Below the pieces are notes generated by a model. The model saw only the letters and a program-made list of their open reading frames with translations. It did no database searches and was not told the DNA's origin. The position numbers were made by a program, and so were the translations under genes. Of a DNA stretch of 64,000 bases, positions 8,657 to 17,613 are shown piece by piece. Each line of letters opens with the position of its first letter. Position 1 is the first letter of the stretch. Source of the DNA: Prosthecobacter debontii (lineage in GTDB: Bacteria; Verrucomicrobiota; Verrucomicrobiia; Chthoniobacterales; Chthoniobacteraceae); assembly GCA_945905735.1 (NCBI GenBank), contig CAMDQC010000007.1:1-64000 (forward strand). The letters run 5' to 3'.

Positions 8657-9580
8657 CTAAAACTGACGGAGCCACTGATAGGGGAATTCGTCTCCAGGGC
8701 AATCGGTGGGCCAGCGTGGGGGATTGATGTTGCGATGGGGGGCGACGACGGCTTTTTGCCCGTTCACGCGACCTACGCGGGACCGGACCTCTTTGATGAG
8801 TTCGGTGAGCGCGGCTTTTTGTGGCTCGGTGGGTTTTTGGCTGTTGAAGTCGCCGACGAGGCAGATGCCGATGGAGATATTATTGAGGTAGTCGCTGTGG
8901 ACGTGGCCGCCCTGGATTTGGCGGCTCCAGCGGTTGCCGACTTCGATTTGGCCGTTGCCGGTGGAGGTGCCGTTGCCGATGACGAAGTGGTAGGCCATGC
9001 CGTTCGACATGCGGCGCACGAAGCGGTGGTAGTGCTCGAACGCCTTGGCGCTGCCCTGCCGCGTGCCGCTGTTATGGACGACGATGTAGCGCCAGCGGCC
9101 ACTGCGCACAGACGCACCGCTGATGGCGCGCTTCACCGAGCCAGTGACGTATTTGTAGGACGACCCGCCGCCAAAAATCCGGGAGAAAAGTCCACGGCTT
9201 TCTTGCTTCGGCTGAGGCTCGTCATCCCCACGGCCGATGCCGTTTTTCACCACCGACCCGATGGTCTCCTGCGGCGGGAGCTCGACGATAGGCTGCGGGC
9301 GCGGCGTAGGCGGCTGGCGGACGACGGGCGGCACGCGCGGCTCGTCCTGCGGCTTGGGCGTGAAGGGCTTCACTGTGGGCTCTTCGCGGGCTGGCTGGGG
9401 CTTGGGCTTCGGCTTGGGAGTTTCCGCATTGGTAGGCGGTGTCCACGGGATCGTGGTCATCTCCTCGCGTGCTTTTAGAAACAGGCGCTTCTTTTCCTCA
9501 TCCGTCAGCGATTGCTGCGCGGATGCACGGAAAGAAGTCAGAGCAAGAATGGCAAGCAATAGGGCTGTAGAGCGGCGCAT
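8657..9580 (-). CDS. Exported N-acetylmuramoyl-L-alanine amidase / peptidoglycan recognition family protein
   Basis: A 307-residue protein. Residues 1-22 form a Sec signal peptide (MRRSTALLLAILALTSFRASA). Residues 50-130 are a long Pro/Lys/Glu-rich spacer that could span the periplasm. The C-terminal 150 residues match the amidase_2/PGRP fold: YIVVHNSGT supplies the first zinc histidine, followed by AYHFVIGNGT, a GGHV element and IGICLVGDF. These enzymes cut the bond between muramic acid and L-alanine in peptidoglycan. The final PHRNINPPRWPTDCPG segment contains the expected C-terminal His and a DCPG motif. It lies 22 bases upstream of the YfcH-like gene on the same strand. Confidence 0.85.
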   Translation of the reverse strand: MRRSTALLLAILALTSFRASAQQSLTDEEKKRLFLKAREEMTTIPWTPPTNAETPKPKPKPQPAREEPTVKPFTPKPQDEPRVPPVVRQPPTPRPQPIVELPPQETIGSVVKNGIGRGDDEPQPKQESRGLFSRIFGGGSSYKYVTGSVKRAISGASVRSGRWRYIVVHNSGTRQGSAKAFEHYHRFVRRMSNGMAYHFVIGNGTSTGNGQIEVGNRWSRQIQGGHVHSDYLNNISIGICLVGDFNSQKPTEPQKAALTELIKEVRSRVGRVNGQKAVVAPHRNINPPRWPTDCPGDEFPYQWLRQF

Positions 9581-9656
9581 GGTGCAGTCTTATTTCAGAG
9601 GGTACCGAGAAACTCAAGCAGCGTTCTTCTCTGTGCTACTGCGAATGGGCCGCGCA

Positions 9657-9986
9657 TTACCGCAACTCCACCACCCGCTGCCCGCTTGAGAACGCTTGTT
9701 CGATAGCCGACCACTCGGCTTCGAATCGTGCCAGCAACGCCATCGTTCGGCAATTTCCAGTGCGGACCCACAACAAGCTGCCTTCATCTCCGATCCGGTT
9801 TGCGAGATGGAGGAAATCCTCATCTTTAGAGACAACCACCCGCGCCTCCTTAATCGCTCGCGCCCAAATCTCTGAATCTGGCGTCGCATCAAAGCCGATG
9901 TCCAAGACATGCACTGTGTCGGTGCCCCGAGCTGCCAGCCAACGGGCGAGCGCAGTAGGCAGTTGATTATCCACTAAGAACCTCAC
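9657..9986 (-). CDS. DUF5615 PIN-like protein (probable toxin)
   Basis: A 109-residue protein starting with GTG at 9986, which overlaps the TGA of the preceding DUF433 gene (GTGA). The N-terminal MRFLVDNQLP, the DIGFDATPDSEIWARA element and VVVSKDEDF are typical of DUF5615 proteins. These are short PIN-like nucleases with Asp residues at the expected positions (Asp6, the Asp/Glu of the middle helix, and the SKDEDF acidic cluster). Such genes usually pair with DUF433 and are regarded as toxin-antitoxin modules, but RNase activity has rarely been tested. Confidence 0.85.
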   Translation of the reverse strand: MRFLVDNQLPTALARWLAARGTDTVHVLDIGFDATPDSEIWARAIKEARVVVSKDEDFLHLANRIGDEGSLLWVRTGNCRTMALLARFEAEWSAIEQAFSSGQRVVELR

Positions 9987-10207
9987 GCCGCTGCCAGAAC
10001 GGTGTGATCGGCCAGTTTTGCCACGTAAAGCAAAGCGGCTTGGATGTCAGCGGGCTCGAGGAAGGGATAATCCGCGAGGATTTCCTCATGCGAAGCACCA
10101 GCAGCCAGCAGTTCCATCATATCCACAACGCGAAAGCGCGTCCCGCGAATGCAAGGACGCCCGCCGCATTTTCCTGATTCAACGGTGATTCGTTCGAGCA
10201 AAGACAT
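9983..10207 (-). CDS. DUF433 domain antitoxin-like protein
   Basis: A 74-residue DUF433 protein, a short winged-helix-like fold. The signature GKCGGRPCIRGTRFRVVDMMELLAAG and the EEILADYPFLEPADIQAAL helix are both clear. DUF433 proteins are the usual DNA-binding antitoxin partners of DUF5615 PIN-like proteins. The order antitoxin then toxin with a 4-base overlap supports tight co-translation. Autoregulation is expected, but I see no convincing palindrome in the 72 bases upstream. Confidence 0.87.
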   Translation of the reverse strand: MSLLERITVESGKCGGRPCIRGTRFRVVDMMELLAAGASHEEILADYPFLEPADIQAALLYVAKLADHTVLAAA

Positions 10208-10279
10208 GGTGCGAATATGCGGAGCGCAGGCACGATTCGCGAGAGAAAATTTCGGCGATTGAACTGCGTTGAGCGAACG

Positions 10280-11527
10280 CTACGCCGCAGCCTCTTCTTT
10301 CGGCACTTTCAGCGCGATCAAGACGACCGCAGCGGCGACGAGCAGCCATGCGGCCCAGGTGAAGGCGGTGCTATATCCGTGGTCCAAAACTGCGGTGTCG
10401 AGCGTCTGCGTCGCAAACCCCGCAGGCAGCGCAAACGCAGCGATGAGCGGCCCGAGCCAGCGCCCGAGGCTGCCGATGCCTGAGCTGAGCCCGAGCACGC
10501 GCCCTTGCGCGCTGCCGTGGACGTGGCGGGAAACCATCCCCGTCAGCACGGGGACGAGCAGTCCGTTCCCAAGTGCGAGCAGTGCGGTGGCTCCTAGAAA
10601 AGCGTTCGTCGTATCCGAGCGCGGGAGTAGCCAGAGGCTCACGGCGAGGATGATCGCCCCGGTGATGGCGAGTTGTTTCTCGATGTCGCGTTTCAGCAGT
10701 CGCCGCAGCAGCCCGCCTTGCACGAGCACGCCGATGACGCCCACGTAGGCGAAGGCGTATCCGATTTGTGCCTGTGTGTAATGAAGGTGGTCGCCGCAGA
10801 AGAGCGAGAAGAGCAGGTGGATAGAGGCGAAGCCCGTCGTGGAGAGCAGATTCGCGACGAGGAGCAGGATGATGAAAGTGCCGCGTCCGCCGCTGAACAC
10901 TTCGCCGAGCGGCGCTTTCTGTGCGGGGCGCAGGCGTTTTTCTTCCGTCAAAGTTTCCGGCAGCATTTTCACCACGAGCACGCCATTTACCACCGCCAGA
11001 AGCCCGGCAAAATAGAACGGTGCCGAGTGGTGCCACTGGCTCAGCAGCCCGCCCAGCGCAGGCCCGAGGACGAAGCCCAGCCCAAACGCCGCGCCGATCA
11101 TTCCCATCGCCTTGCTGCGGTCCGCCGGTGTGGTGACGTCCGCGACGCACGCTTGAGCCGCTGCGATATTACCACCGCTCGCACCATCAATAATTCGCCC
11201 GAGAAACAACATCCACGCCGAGCCCGCAGCGCCCGTGATGAAGTAACCAACCGCCGTGCCGATGATGCTCACGATGAGCACCGGCTTGCGCCCCACGCGG
11301 TCGCTCACTTTCCCCAGAATCGGTGCCATGAAAAACTGGACGAGAGAAAATATCCCCGTGAGCCATCCGAGCGCCGTGCCCGAGAGCTTGAACGGCTCGT
11401 TCTTCGCATAGACCGGCAGCACCGGGATCACGATTCCAAAGCCAATCATGCTCACGAAGATGGTGAGGAAGATCACGCCGAGTGTAGCGTGCTTGCGGCG
11501 TTTCTCGATGTCAGATGTCTGGTCCAA
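10280..11527 (-). CDS. MFS transporter, TetA/multidrug exporter-like
   Basis: A 415-residue major facilitator with 12 predicted membrane helices. Motif A between helices 2 and 3 reads GKVSDRVGRKP, motif B-like sequence is GRIIDGASGGNIAAAQA, and the antiporter motif C region reads GAAFGLGFVLGPALGG. These are features of the DHA1 drug:H+ antiporter group to which TetA belongs. The substrate cannot be read from sequence. The only start near the family N-terminus is TTG at 11527, giving MDQTSDIEKRR before the first helix. Downstream lies the DUF433/DUF5615 pair on the same strand with a 72-base gap. Confidence 0.87.
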   Translation of the reverse strand: MDQTSDIEKRRKHATLGVIFLTIFVSMIGFGIVIPVLPVYAKNEPFKLSGTALGWLTGIFSLVQFFMAPILGKVSDRVGRKPVLIVSIIGTAVGYFITGAAGSAWMLFLGRIIDGASGGNIAAAQACVADVTTPADRSKAMGMIGAAFGLGFVLGPALGGLLSQWHHSAPFYFAGLLAVVNGVLVVKMLPETLTEEKRLRPAQKAPLGEVFSGGRGTFIILLLVANLLSTTGFASIHLLFSLFCGDHLHYTQAQIGYAFAYVGVIGVLVQGGLLRRLLKRDIEKQLAITGAIILAVSLWLLPRSDTTNAFLGATALLALGNGLLVPVLTGMVSRHVHGSAQGRVLGLSSGIGSLGRWLGPLIAAFALPAGFATQTLDTAVLDHGYSTAFTWAAWLLVAAAVVLIALKVPKEEAAA

Positions 11528-11582
11528 AGCGGGCGGATAAAAGCGGTATCACACCCAGAGCGCAAACGCTGATTGCAGGGAA

Positions 11583-11629
11583 TGCCCAAAAAAGAACACG
11601 CCGCCCGGACGAATGCCCGGACGGCGTGT
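11583..11629 (-). terminator. Rho-independent terminator after the transaldolase locus
   Basis: A 13-bp stem (11596-11608 with 11617-11629, one G-T-type mismatch) around a short loop. On the minus strand it is followed by a T-rich run (11583-11595, TTCTTTTTT). It lies between the transaldolase locus and the MFS gene, so it should end transcription of the former. Confidence 0.75.
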
Positions 11630-11657
11630 ATTTTCCAACAACAACACTGAAAAAATC

Positions 11658-12436
11658 TTATGCGGCTTCTGCCGTTCGTTCCCGCGCTACTGACAGCGGG
11701 AAGCGAGTTTGTGGAGCCTCCAGCCGGAACCCGGCAGCCTTCGCATCGCGGTCAAACATCCGCACCGTATCGAGCGAAAGCGCGGCGAGGTCCGTCCCGC
11801 ACATTTCAATAGCTTTGCGCAGAATGTCGTGCGGCACGGTGACGATGTGGCAGCCGGCTTCGTTCGACTGGAAAATGTTAAACACCTCGCGAACGCTCGC
11901 CCACAGCAACTCCGCGTGCGGCAGATGGTCCATCATCCGGCGTGCGCTCTTCATGAGGGGAATCGGGTTGCATCCCGTATCCGCGATTCGGCCTGCGAAA
12001 ATCGACACCACAGCGGGCACCTCGCAGTGCAGCACACTGATGACTTCGGCGGTCTGTCGTTCCGTCAAAATGGCCGTCACATTCAGCTTCACACCCGCAT
12101 TTGCGAGGTCGTGGATCAGCTCCACCGAGCTTTCTCCACGGGGATTGGAGACGGGAATCTTCACATACACATTCCGTCCCTCTGGCTGATTTGCAGCGCC
12201 TGCCGCCGCATATCGTCGAACTCATCTGCGAACACCTCGAACGACACCGGCTTCTCCGTCACCGTGCCGAGCAGCTCTTTAGCAAAGCCCTCGTAGTCGG
12301 TGATGCCCGCCTTTTTCATCAACGTCGGATTCGTCGTCATTCCTTGAATCAAAGGATTACGATACATCTCCAGCATCCCGGCCATGTCAGCGCCGTCTGC
12401 GTAAATCTTCGTTGTTAAGTGACTCAGTGAGTTCAT
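11658..12436 (-). pseudogene. Transaldolase / fructose-6-phosphate aldolase-like gene with a frameshift
   Basis: Two overlapping minus-strand frames together make one transaldolase-family protein of about 260 residues. The first part, from ATG 12436, has the family N-terminus KIYADGADMAGML followed by QGMTTNPTLMKKAGI. The second part continues with NVYVKIPVSNPRG, whose Lys is the Schiff-base lysine position, then VKLNVTAIL and the C-terminal region up to 11658. The frames are joined if one A is added to the AA at 12172-12173. Then GGA-ATG becomes GGA-AAT-GTG and the conserved QRDGNVYVKIP sequence is restored. Without it, translation stops after GMCM, before the catalytic lysine. No classical slippery heptamer is present. 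This is either a real inactivating mutation or a single-base sequencing error. Confidence 0.8.
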
Positions 12437-12488
12437 CCGGTCTGCCAATTAAGCCGAATCCGTGCCAACCCCGGTGAGCCGATATTTT

Positions 12489-13601
12489 TTAACTCAGGAT
12501 GCTGCGCACGCACTCCTCGACGAGCTTCCAGTCCACATTCTCGCGCGGTTCCCATGCGCCGATAGCAGTGGGCAAAACGAAAAGGTTTTTCCCATCGCGG
12601 AACTTTTTGTCGGACTGCATCGCCTTGATGATCTGCTCGAACAGCCCCGGCGTCTCCGGGAAGCTCATCGGCAGCCCGGCGCGCTGAATGAGCGCGAAGA
12701 GACGCTGCGCAATCGGTTCTCCGACCATGCCGAGCTGCACGGCCATGCGTGTCGCGGCGACCATGCCGATGGCGATGGCCTCGCCGTGCGTCAGCGCATA
12801 TCCGGCGCTCAACTCTAGGCCGTGGCCGATGGTGTGGCCGAAGTTCAGCACGTTGCGGATGCCGAGTTTGTCGAACTCGTCGCGCTCCACCACGTCCGCT
12901 TTCAGTCGGCAGCATTGCGCGACGATGTCGGTGAGCGTCGCGGGGTCGAGCGCGAGGAGGCGCTCCATCGCTCCGTCTTCGAGTTCGCGGAAAAGCGACT
13001 CCGAGCACACGACGCCGTATTTTACAATCTCCGCCGTCCCGCTGCGCACCTCGCGGGCGCTCAGCGTCTTCAATACGGTGAGGTCGCAAAACACCAACCG
13101 AGGCTGGCTGAACGCGCCCATGATATTTTTCACCCCGCCGAAATTAACCGCTACTTTCCCGCCCACGCTCGAATCCACAGCGGAGAGGAGCGTCGTAGGG
13201 ATTTGCACAAACGGCACGCCGCGCCGGAAGACTGCCGCCGCGAAGCCCCCGAGATCGCCCACCACTCCGCCGCCGAGCAGGATGACGAGCGGGATGGACC
13301 CCGCATCGGGAAACTGTTCCAGCATCCCCGCGCACGCCTTGGTAAATTCATCCCAATTTTTCCCCTGCTCCGACGCCGGGATGTCGTGTCGCACCACGCG
13401 CCGAAAGCCCGCACCTTCTAGCGAAACACGCACCGTCTCGAAGTAATGCGCGCCGACCTCCGCGTTGGTGATGATGAACGCGTCGCGCTGCGTCAGGCAA
13501 TTTTCCCGCAGCGCGATGCCCAGCGTGCCCAGCGTATTTGAGCCGATGAGAATCGGATATTTTCGGGCACCAAGGTCCACCAACACGCGCGCAGTCGTCA
13601 T
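12489..13601 (-). CDS. aroB: 3-dehydroquinate synthase
   Basis: A 370-residue AroB, close to the usual family length. It converts DAHP to 3-dehydroquinate, the second step of the shikimate pathway. The NAD-binding GGGVVGDLGGFAAA, the IPTTLLSAVDSSVGGK metal/substrate region, the GTAEIVKYG motif and NFGHTIGHGLE (metal-binding His) are all present. I chose ATG 13601 because it starts MTTARVLVDLG directly before the first beta strand. The frame is open 47 residues further upstream, but that part overlaps the neighbouring pseudouridine synthase. aroE, another pathway gene, is at 16.7 kb but not in the same operon. Confidence 0.95.
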   Translation of the reverse strand: MTTARVLVDLGARKYPILIGSNTLGTLGIALRENCLTQRDAFIITNAEVGAHYFETVRVSLEGAGFRRVVRHDIPASEQGKNWDEFTKACAGMLEQFPDAGSIPLVILLGGGVVGDLGGFAAAVFRRGVPFVQIPTTLLSAVDSSVGGKVAVNFGGVKNIMGAFSQPRLVFCDLTVLKTLSAREVRSGTAEIVKYGVVCSESLFRELEDGAMERLLALDPATLTDIVAQCCRLKADVVERDEFDKLGIRNVLNFGHTIGHGLELSAGYALTHGEAIAIGMVAATRMAVQLGMVGEPIAQRLFALIQRAGLPMSFPETPGLFEQIIKAMQSDKKFRDGKNLFVLPTAIGAWEPRENVDWKLVEECVRSILS

Positions 13602-13651
13602 ACCTCCACGGTTAGCCGCAAAGCACCCCCGGCTGCAAGAGCGGGCACGCG

Positions 13652-14524
13652 CTACGAAAACAGACGCCCCAAATCCCTCGGCAGCGGCGACTCGAAGCTC
13701 AGCTCCTTCCCCGTCACCGGATGCGGGAAGCGCAGCCCGCACGAGTGCAGGCCCAGCCGCTCGGCGGGGTCTGTCCGCGCGCCGTATTTCTTATCGCCGA
13801 TGATGGGGCAGCCCACATCCGAGAGATGCACGCGGATTTGATGCCGCCGCCCCGTCTCCAGCGTCAGCGCCACGAGGCTGCGATTGTTTTTCTCCGCCAG
13901 CACCCGGAAATGCGTCACCGCATGACGCGTCACATCGCTGCGCGGCACGCTGCGGACGCGGAACGGATTCGTCTCATCGAGGTCCGACTCGAACGTCCCC
14001 TTCTCCATCGCCAACCGCCCTTCGATGATCGCCTCGTATCGCTTCTCAATCGTCTCCCAGCCGCCTTGCAGCCGCTCTTTCGCCTCCAGCGTCTTCGCAA
14101 AAACCATCAGCCCCGAAGTCTCCCGGTCCAGCCGATGCACGATCCAAATCCGCGCCTTCGAGTCCGGCTTCCCCTGCCGCACATAGTCCGTGAGTTGGAA
14201 GTAAGCCGTCTTCTCCTGCTCCGCCTCGCTCGCGATGCTCAGCAGCCCCTCCGGCTTATCAATGACGATCACCGCGCCGTCTTCAAAATACACCTTCATC
14301 CCCTTCGCCAACGTCGTCTTCGGCACCGCGAACCGGTCCGTCCGCACCGCCACCACATCCCCCTTCACGAGCGGGTGGTCAAACTGCGTCACAGGCCGCC
14401 CATTCACCGTCACCGCCTGAAATTTCAGCCAAGTGCGAATCTGTTTCTTCTTCAAATCGGGCCACGACGCGAAAAGAAACGTGAGGAGTTCGGCAGGCTG
14501 TTCAACGGTGCAAGGCTTCGGCAT
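13652..14524 (-). CDS. RluA-family RNA pseudouridine synthase
   Basis: A 290-residue protein with an N-terminal S4-like RNA-binding region (residues 1-70; FLFASWPDLKKKQIRTWL and VTVNGRPVTQ). A RluA-type catalytic domain follows. The catalytic Asp is in the HRLDRETSGLM motif. The TGRRHQIRVHL and GDKKYG motifs complete the family signature. It isomerises uridine to pseudouridine in rRNA or tRNA; the exact site cannot be deduced. It is 50 bases upstream of aroB on the same strand. Confidence 0.9.
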   Translation of the reverse strand: MPKPCTVEQPAELLTFLFASWPDLKKKQIRTWLKFQAVTVNGRPVTQFDHPLVKGDVVAVRTDRFAVPKTTLAKGMKVYFEDGAVIVIDKPEGLLSIASEAEQEKTAYFQLTDYVRQGKPDSKARIWIVHRLDRETSGLMVFAKTLEAKERLQGGWETIEKRYEAIIEGRLAMEKGTFESDLDETNPFRVRSVPRSDVTRHAVTHFRVLAEKNNRSLVALTLETGRRHQIRVHLSDVGCPIIGDKKYGARTDPAERLGLHSCGLRFPHPVTGKELSFESPLPRDLGRLFS

Positions 14525-14689
14525 CCGCGCACACTACGGAGCGCCGCCCGCCGCGTCACTCTTTTGCCTGCGAGAGATGGATAATTCGCTCGCGAACTCC
14601 GCTCCGCAGCGGCACAGGTGCGGCATGTTGCTGCTCATCAAACTCGCCATCGCTTTCCTGTGAGGCCGTTCGGCTAGTGGAGGGATGTT

Positions 14690-15094
14690 CTACCGGATGA
14701 ACACGATCTTTTCATCCCCCACCAAAGCGATGCCATCAAGCTCGTGATGGTCCGTCGAGTGGAACTCGCCGTTCACAGCTTCAGTCAGCGCGAGCCCGCA
14801 GCAATCTGCCAGCGAGATGCGCCCCCTCGCTTTTCGACGCGCCACTCCTTTCCAAAATCTCGCATCCATATCGCCCCGAATCTCTACGCCAGACGCTTCC
14901 AATTTAGAAAGCGCCGCGTCCGCCGCTGATTCTCCCTCGCTGCGCAAGATGTCATAATACACCTCGCAGGCATTGATCGCATGAGCGATGCAATTCACCT
15001 CATCGCTCAGCAACGAAGCCAGCACATGCTCACATCCGGGCTCTCCCCGGAGAAAAGCCAGCATCGCCGAAGCATCCAAAACGACCCACTTCAC
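14690..15094 (-). CDS. PIN domain ribonuclease, VapC-like toxin
   Basis: A 134-residue PIN-domain protein. It has the conserved N-terminal acidic residue in VVLDASAMLAFL, the central NACEVYYD glutamate, and C-terminal acidic residues in LADCCGLALTEA and STDHHELDG. VapC toxins cleave tRNA or rRNA and are neutralised by a small DNA-binding antitoxin. The start is GTG at 15094, overlapping the stop of the upstream small gene (GTGA). That arrangement is typical of toxin-antitoxin pairs. Confidence 0.82.
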   Translation of the reverse strand: MKWVVLDASAMLAFLRGEPGCEHVLASLLSDEVNCIAHAINACEVYYDILRSEGESAADAALSKLEASGVEIRGDMDARFWKGVARRKARGRISLADCCGLALTEAVNGEFHSTDHHELDGIALVGDEKIVFIR

Positions 15095-15297
15095 CAGCGT
15101 TCTCCAGCGGTATGTTTCTCTTCGAGGAAGTCATCCACGGTTCTCCCACTTCCGGCTAATGAACCCATAGTTTCCCTCGCTGCCGACTTTTGCTTTTCAC
15201 GGCTCCCTCTCAACTCGCGAATCAACTGCTCTACCTCGGCAATCTCCGCTGCCTGCAAATGCGGCAGTTGTTCTTTAATCGTCTCGATCGCGCTCAT
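15091..15297 (-). CDS. Small antitoxin-like protein paired with the PIN toxin
   Basis: A 68-residue protein starting MSAIETIKEQLPHL. An internal ATG (15297) was chosen because the upstream part of the frame overlaps the gltX promoter region and is Gly/Lys-rich without family-like sequence. It is predicted to be mostly helical: a first helix of the type I-E-T-I-K-E-Q-L, a central A-E-I-A-E-V-E-Q-L-I-R-E-L helix, and a C-terminal tail with R-T-V-D-D-F-L, the kind that often binds the toxin active site. I do not recognise the DNA-binding family with certainty. The assignment rests mainly on position and the 4-base overlap with the toxin gene. Confidence 0.65.
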   Translation of the reverse strand: MSAIETIKEQLPHLQAAEIAEVEQLIRELRGSREKQKSAARETMGSLAGSGRTVDDFLEEKHTAGERW

Positions 15298-15394
15298 GTG
15301 CGAAAAGTGCCCGTTCTTTACCAGAGCGTCAACCCGCTGGTTGTGGGCTTTTCTCTTCCCCCCGCCGCCGCGCTTCGGCAAGGATGGCGGTCTT

Positions 15395-16717
15395 ATGTCA
15401 GACCAAGTGAGAGTGAGATTTGCGCCATCGCCGACCGGATACCTACACGTCGGAGGGGCGCGTACGGCGTTGTTTAATTGGCTCTACGCCCGGCACACCG
15501 GCGGCGTGTTTGTCCTGCGTATTGAGGACACCGATAAGGCCCGCAATACGGACGCGGCCATGCAGGCGATCTTTGACGGGATGCGCTGGCTGGGGCTCGA
15601 CTGGGATGAAGGCCCACACGCGGGTGGCGAGCATGGGCCTTACTTCCAGAGTCAGCGCGAAGACGTGTATCTGCGCTACTTTGAGAAGCTGAAAGCGGAC
15701 GGGTATCTCTATGAGGATGGCGGCGCTTGGCGGTTCAAATTTGCGCGCAAAAAGATCGTGATGGATGACCTCGTTTGCGGGCGCGTGGAGGTGGATATGG
15801 CTCACGTCGAGACGCATCCCGACATGACGATTCGGCGCTCGGACGGCGGGTGGATTTTCCATTTCGTGAACGTCGTGGATGACATCGAGATGCGCATCAC
15901 CCACGTCATTCGCGGCGACGATCATCTCTCGAATACGCCGAAGCATTTGCAGCTCTTCGAGGCGCTCGGCGTCCAGCCACCGCGCTACGGGCACATCCCG
16001 CTCATCCTGAATCCCGACGGCTCGAAAATGAGCAAGCGCGACACGGGCAGCGCCGTCGGGTGGTATGAAGAAAACGGGTTCGCACCGGAAGCCGTCACCA
16101 ACTTCCTCTCGCTGCTCGGCTGGAACCCGAAGACGGAGCAAGAAGTCATGCCCACGGCGGAAATCGTGAGCCTCTTCGACGTAGCCGCCATCCACCGCAA
16201 AGCCGCCGTGTTCGACATCGCGAAGTGCGAGTGGATGAATCAGCAATACATCATCAAGATGCCCGTGGAGCAGCTCGCCGCCTTGGTGGAGCCCATCTTG
16301 GCGAAAGCGAATATCGCCACGACGCGCGAGACGCTTCTGCCCGTTTTGGTCCTCGTCCGCGAGCGGCTGAAGCGCCTCACCGACGCACCAAGCTGGGTAG
16401 ATTATTTCTTCACCGAGGCCGTCACTTTCGACCCCGAGGCTGTGGAAAAAGTGATGCGCAAACCCGGCGCGCTCGACCGCCTCCGCGCGCTCGATGCCGT
16501 GTATCGCACGACTGCTTGGAATGCCGTGGAACTGGAAGTCGCACTGAAAGCCGCCGCGACCGCAGCGGGCGCGAAAGTCGGCGAGTTCGTCCATCCCGCC
16601 CGCGTCGCCGCGACGGGCCGAACTGTCGGCGCGAGTCTCTACCACACGCTCGAAGTGCTGGGCCGCGAGCGCGTCTTGGCGCGGTTCGCCCGTGCGCTCG
16701 CGGAGTTTGCGGTATGA
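15395..16717 (+). CDS. gltX: Glutamate--tRNA ligase
   Basis: A 440-residue class I aminoacyl-tRNA synthetase that charges tRNA-Glu (or tRNA-Gln in organisms using the amidotransferase route). The HIGH-type signature is in RFAPSPTGYLHVGGARTALF, the KMSKS loop is SKMSKRDTGSAV, and the C-terminal anticodon-binding domain ends with GRTVGASLYHTLEVLGRERV. The start at 15395 gives MSDQVRVRFAPSPTG, the standard N-terminus. The longer open frame upstream is antisense to the toxin-antitoxin pair. It is slightly shorter than the usual 465-490 residues. Its stop overlaps the aroE start (ATGA). Confidence 0.95.
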   Translation: MSDQVRVRFAPSPTGYLHVGGARTALFNWLYARHTGGVFVLRIEDTDKARNTDAAMQAIFDGMRWLGLDWDEGPHAGGEHGPYFQSQREDVYLRYFEKLKADGYLYEDGGAWRFKFARKKIVMDDLVCGRVEVDMAHVETHPDMTIRRSDGGWIFHFVNVVDDIEMRITHVIRGDDHLSNTPKHLQLFEALGVQPPRYGHIPLILNPDGSKMSKRDTGSAVGWYEENGFAPEAVTNFLSLLGWNPKTEQEVMPTAEIVSLFDVAAIHRKAAVFDIAKCEWMNQQYIIKMPVEQLAALVEPILAKANIATTRETLLPVLVLVRERLKRLTDAPSWVDYFFTEAVTFDPEAVEKVMRKPGALDRLRALDAVYRTTAWNAVELEVALKAAATAAGAKVGEFVHPARVAATGRTVGASLYHTLEVLGRERVLARFARALAEFAV

Positions 16718-17592
16718 AGAGCGTCTATACGCTGAACGACTTGCGGCAGTGGAAAGAAGCGACTGCGGAGTGCACGCCGCCGCTGCGCCTAGCAGTCATC
16801 GGCGATCCCGTCGCGCACTCGAAGTCGCCGCAGATGCACAACCCCGCGCTGGTCGCCGCTGGCATCGCTGCCGCCTACACGCGTCTGCACATCCAGCCGG
16901 GTGAACTTGCCGAGTGTCTGCGCTTGCTGCCCGCCGCTGGGTTTATCGGCATCAACTGCACCATCCCACACAAAGCCGCCGTCCTCGCCGCCGTGGACGC
17001 GCCCGATGAAACCGCCCGCCGTGCGGGCGGCGTGAACACCGTCATCGTCCAGCCCGACGGCACCACCGCCGGGACAAGCACGGACGGCGGCGGCTTCTCC
17101 CGCGCCGTGCGCGAGTCGTTTGGCGCTTCGCTCAAAGATCTACGAATCCTCGTCCTCGGCGCAGGCGGTGGAGCGGGCCGCGCCGTCGCGATGCAGTGTG
17201 CGGCGGAAGGCTGCGTCACGCTCACGCTGGCTAACCGCACCGCCGACAAACTCCCGTCCCTCGCCGCTGAAATCGCCACATTTTACCCCGCCGAAAAACT
17301 CTCCCTGACCACCGACCTCGCCGCCGTGGACCTCATCGTCAACTGCACCGCTGTCGGCATGAAAGCGGACGACCTTTCGCCCATCGCCGCCGATCAACTC
17401 TCCGCACGCCACCTTGTCTATGACACCATCTACGTCGGCCACCGCACACCGCTCCTCCGCGCTGCCGATGCCGTTGGAGCGCGCGGTGCGAACGGACTCG
17501 CGATGCTGCTCCACCAAGGCGCGCTGGCCTTCGAGCATTGGTTCGCCCGCCCCGCACCCATCGAGGTAATGCGGGCTGGCCTCCTCGGATAA
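16714..17592 (+). CDS. aroE: Shikimate dehydrogenase (NADP+)
   Basis: A 292-residue AroE that reduces 3-dehydroshikimate to shikimate. The substrate-binding VIGDPVAHSKSPQMHN and the catalytic Lys in NCTIPHKAAVL are present, as is the Asp of AGTSTDGGG. The NADP-binding Rossmann motif is VLGAGGGAGRA. The C-terminal ANGLAMLLHQGALAFEHWF is also typical. The ATG overlaps the gltX stop, so the two genes are translationally coupled. About 25 residues precede the family core. Confidence 0.94.
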   Translation: MKSVYTLNDLRQWKEATAECTPPLRLAVIGDPVAHSKSPQMHNPALVAAGIAAAYTRLHIQPGELAECLRLLPAAGFIGINCTIPHKAAVLAAVDAPDETARRAGGVNTVIVQPDGTTAGTSTDGGGFSRAVRESFGASLKDLRILVLGAGGGAGRAVAMQCAAEGCVTLTLANRTADKLPSLAAEIATFYPAEKLSLTTDLAAVDLIVNCTAVGMKADDLSPIAADQLSARHLVYDTIYVGHRTPLLRAADAVGARGANGLAMLLHQGALAFEHWFARPAPIEVMRAGLLG

Positions 17593-17613
17593 AACAGTTC
17601 AATTTTCTCGCCT

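Noticed and set aside
10673-11572. 299-codon plus-strand frame opposite the MFS exporter
   Set aside because: Highly charged composition typical of the antisense of hydrophobic membrane protein genes.
12160-12180. Programmed ribosomal frameshift in the transaldolase gene
   Set aside because: No slippery heptamer or following structured element is seen at the junction, so mutation or sequencing error is simpler.
14525-14689. Short plus-strand frame MLLLIKLAIAFL (14624-14662) as a type I toxin peptide
   Set aside because: Only 12 residues, no ribosome-binding site or antisense RNA signature that I can support.
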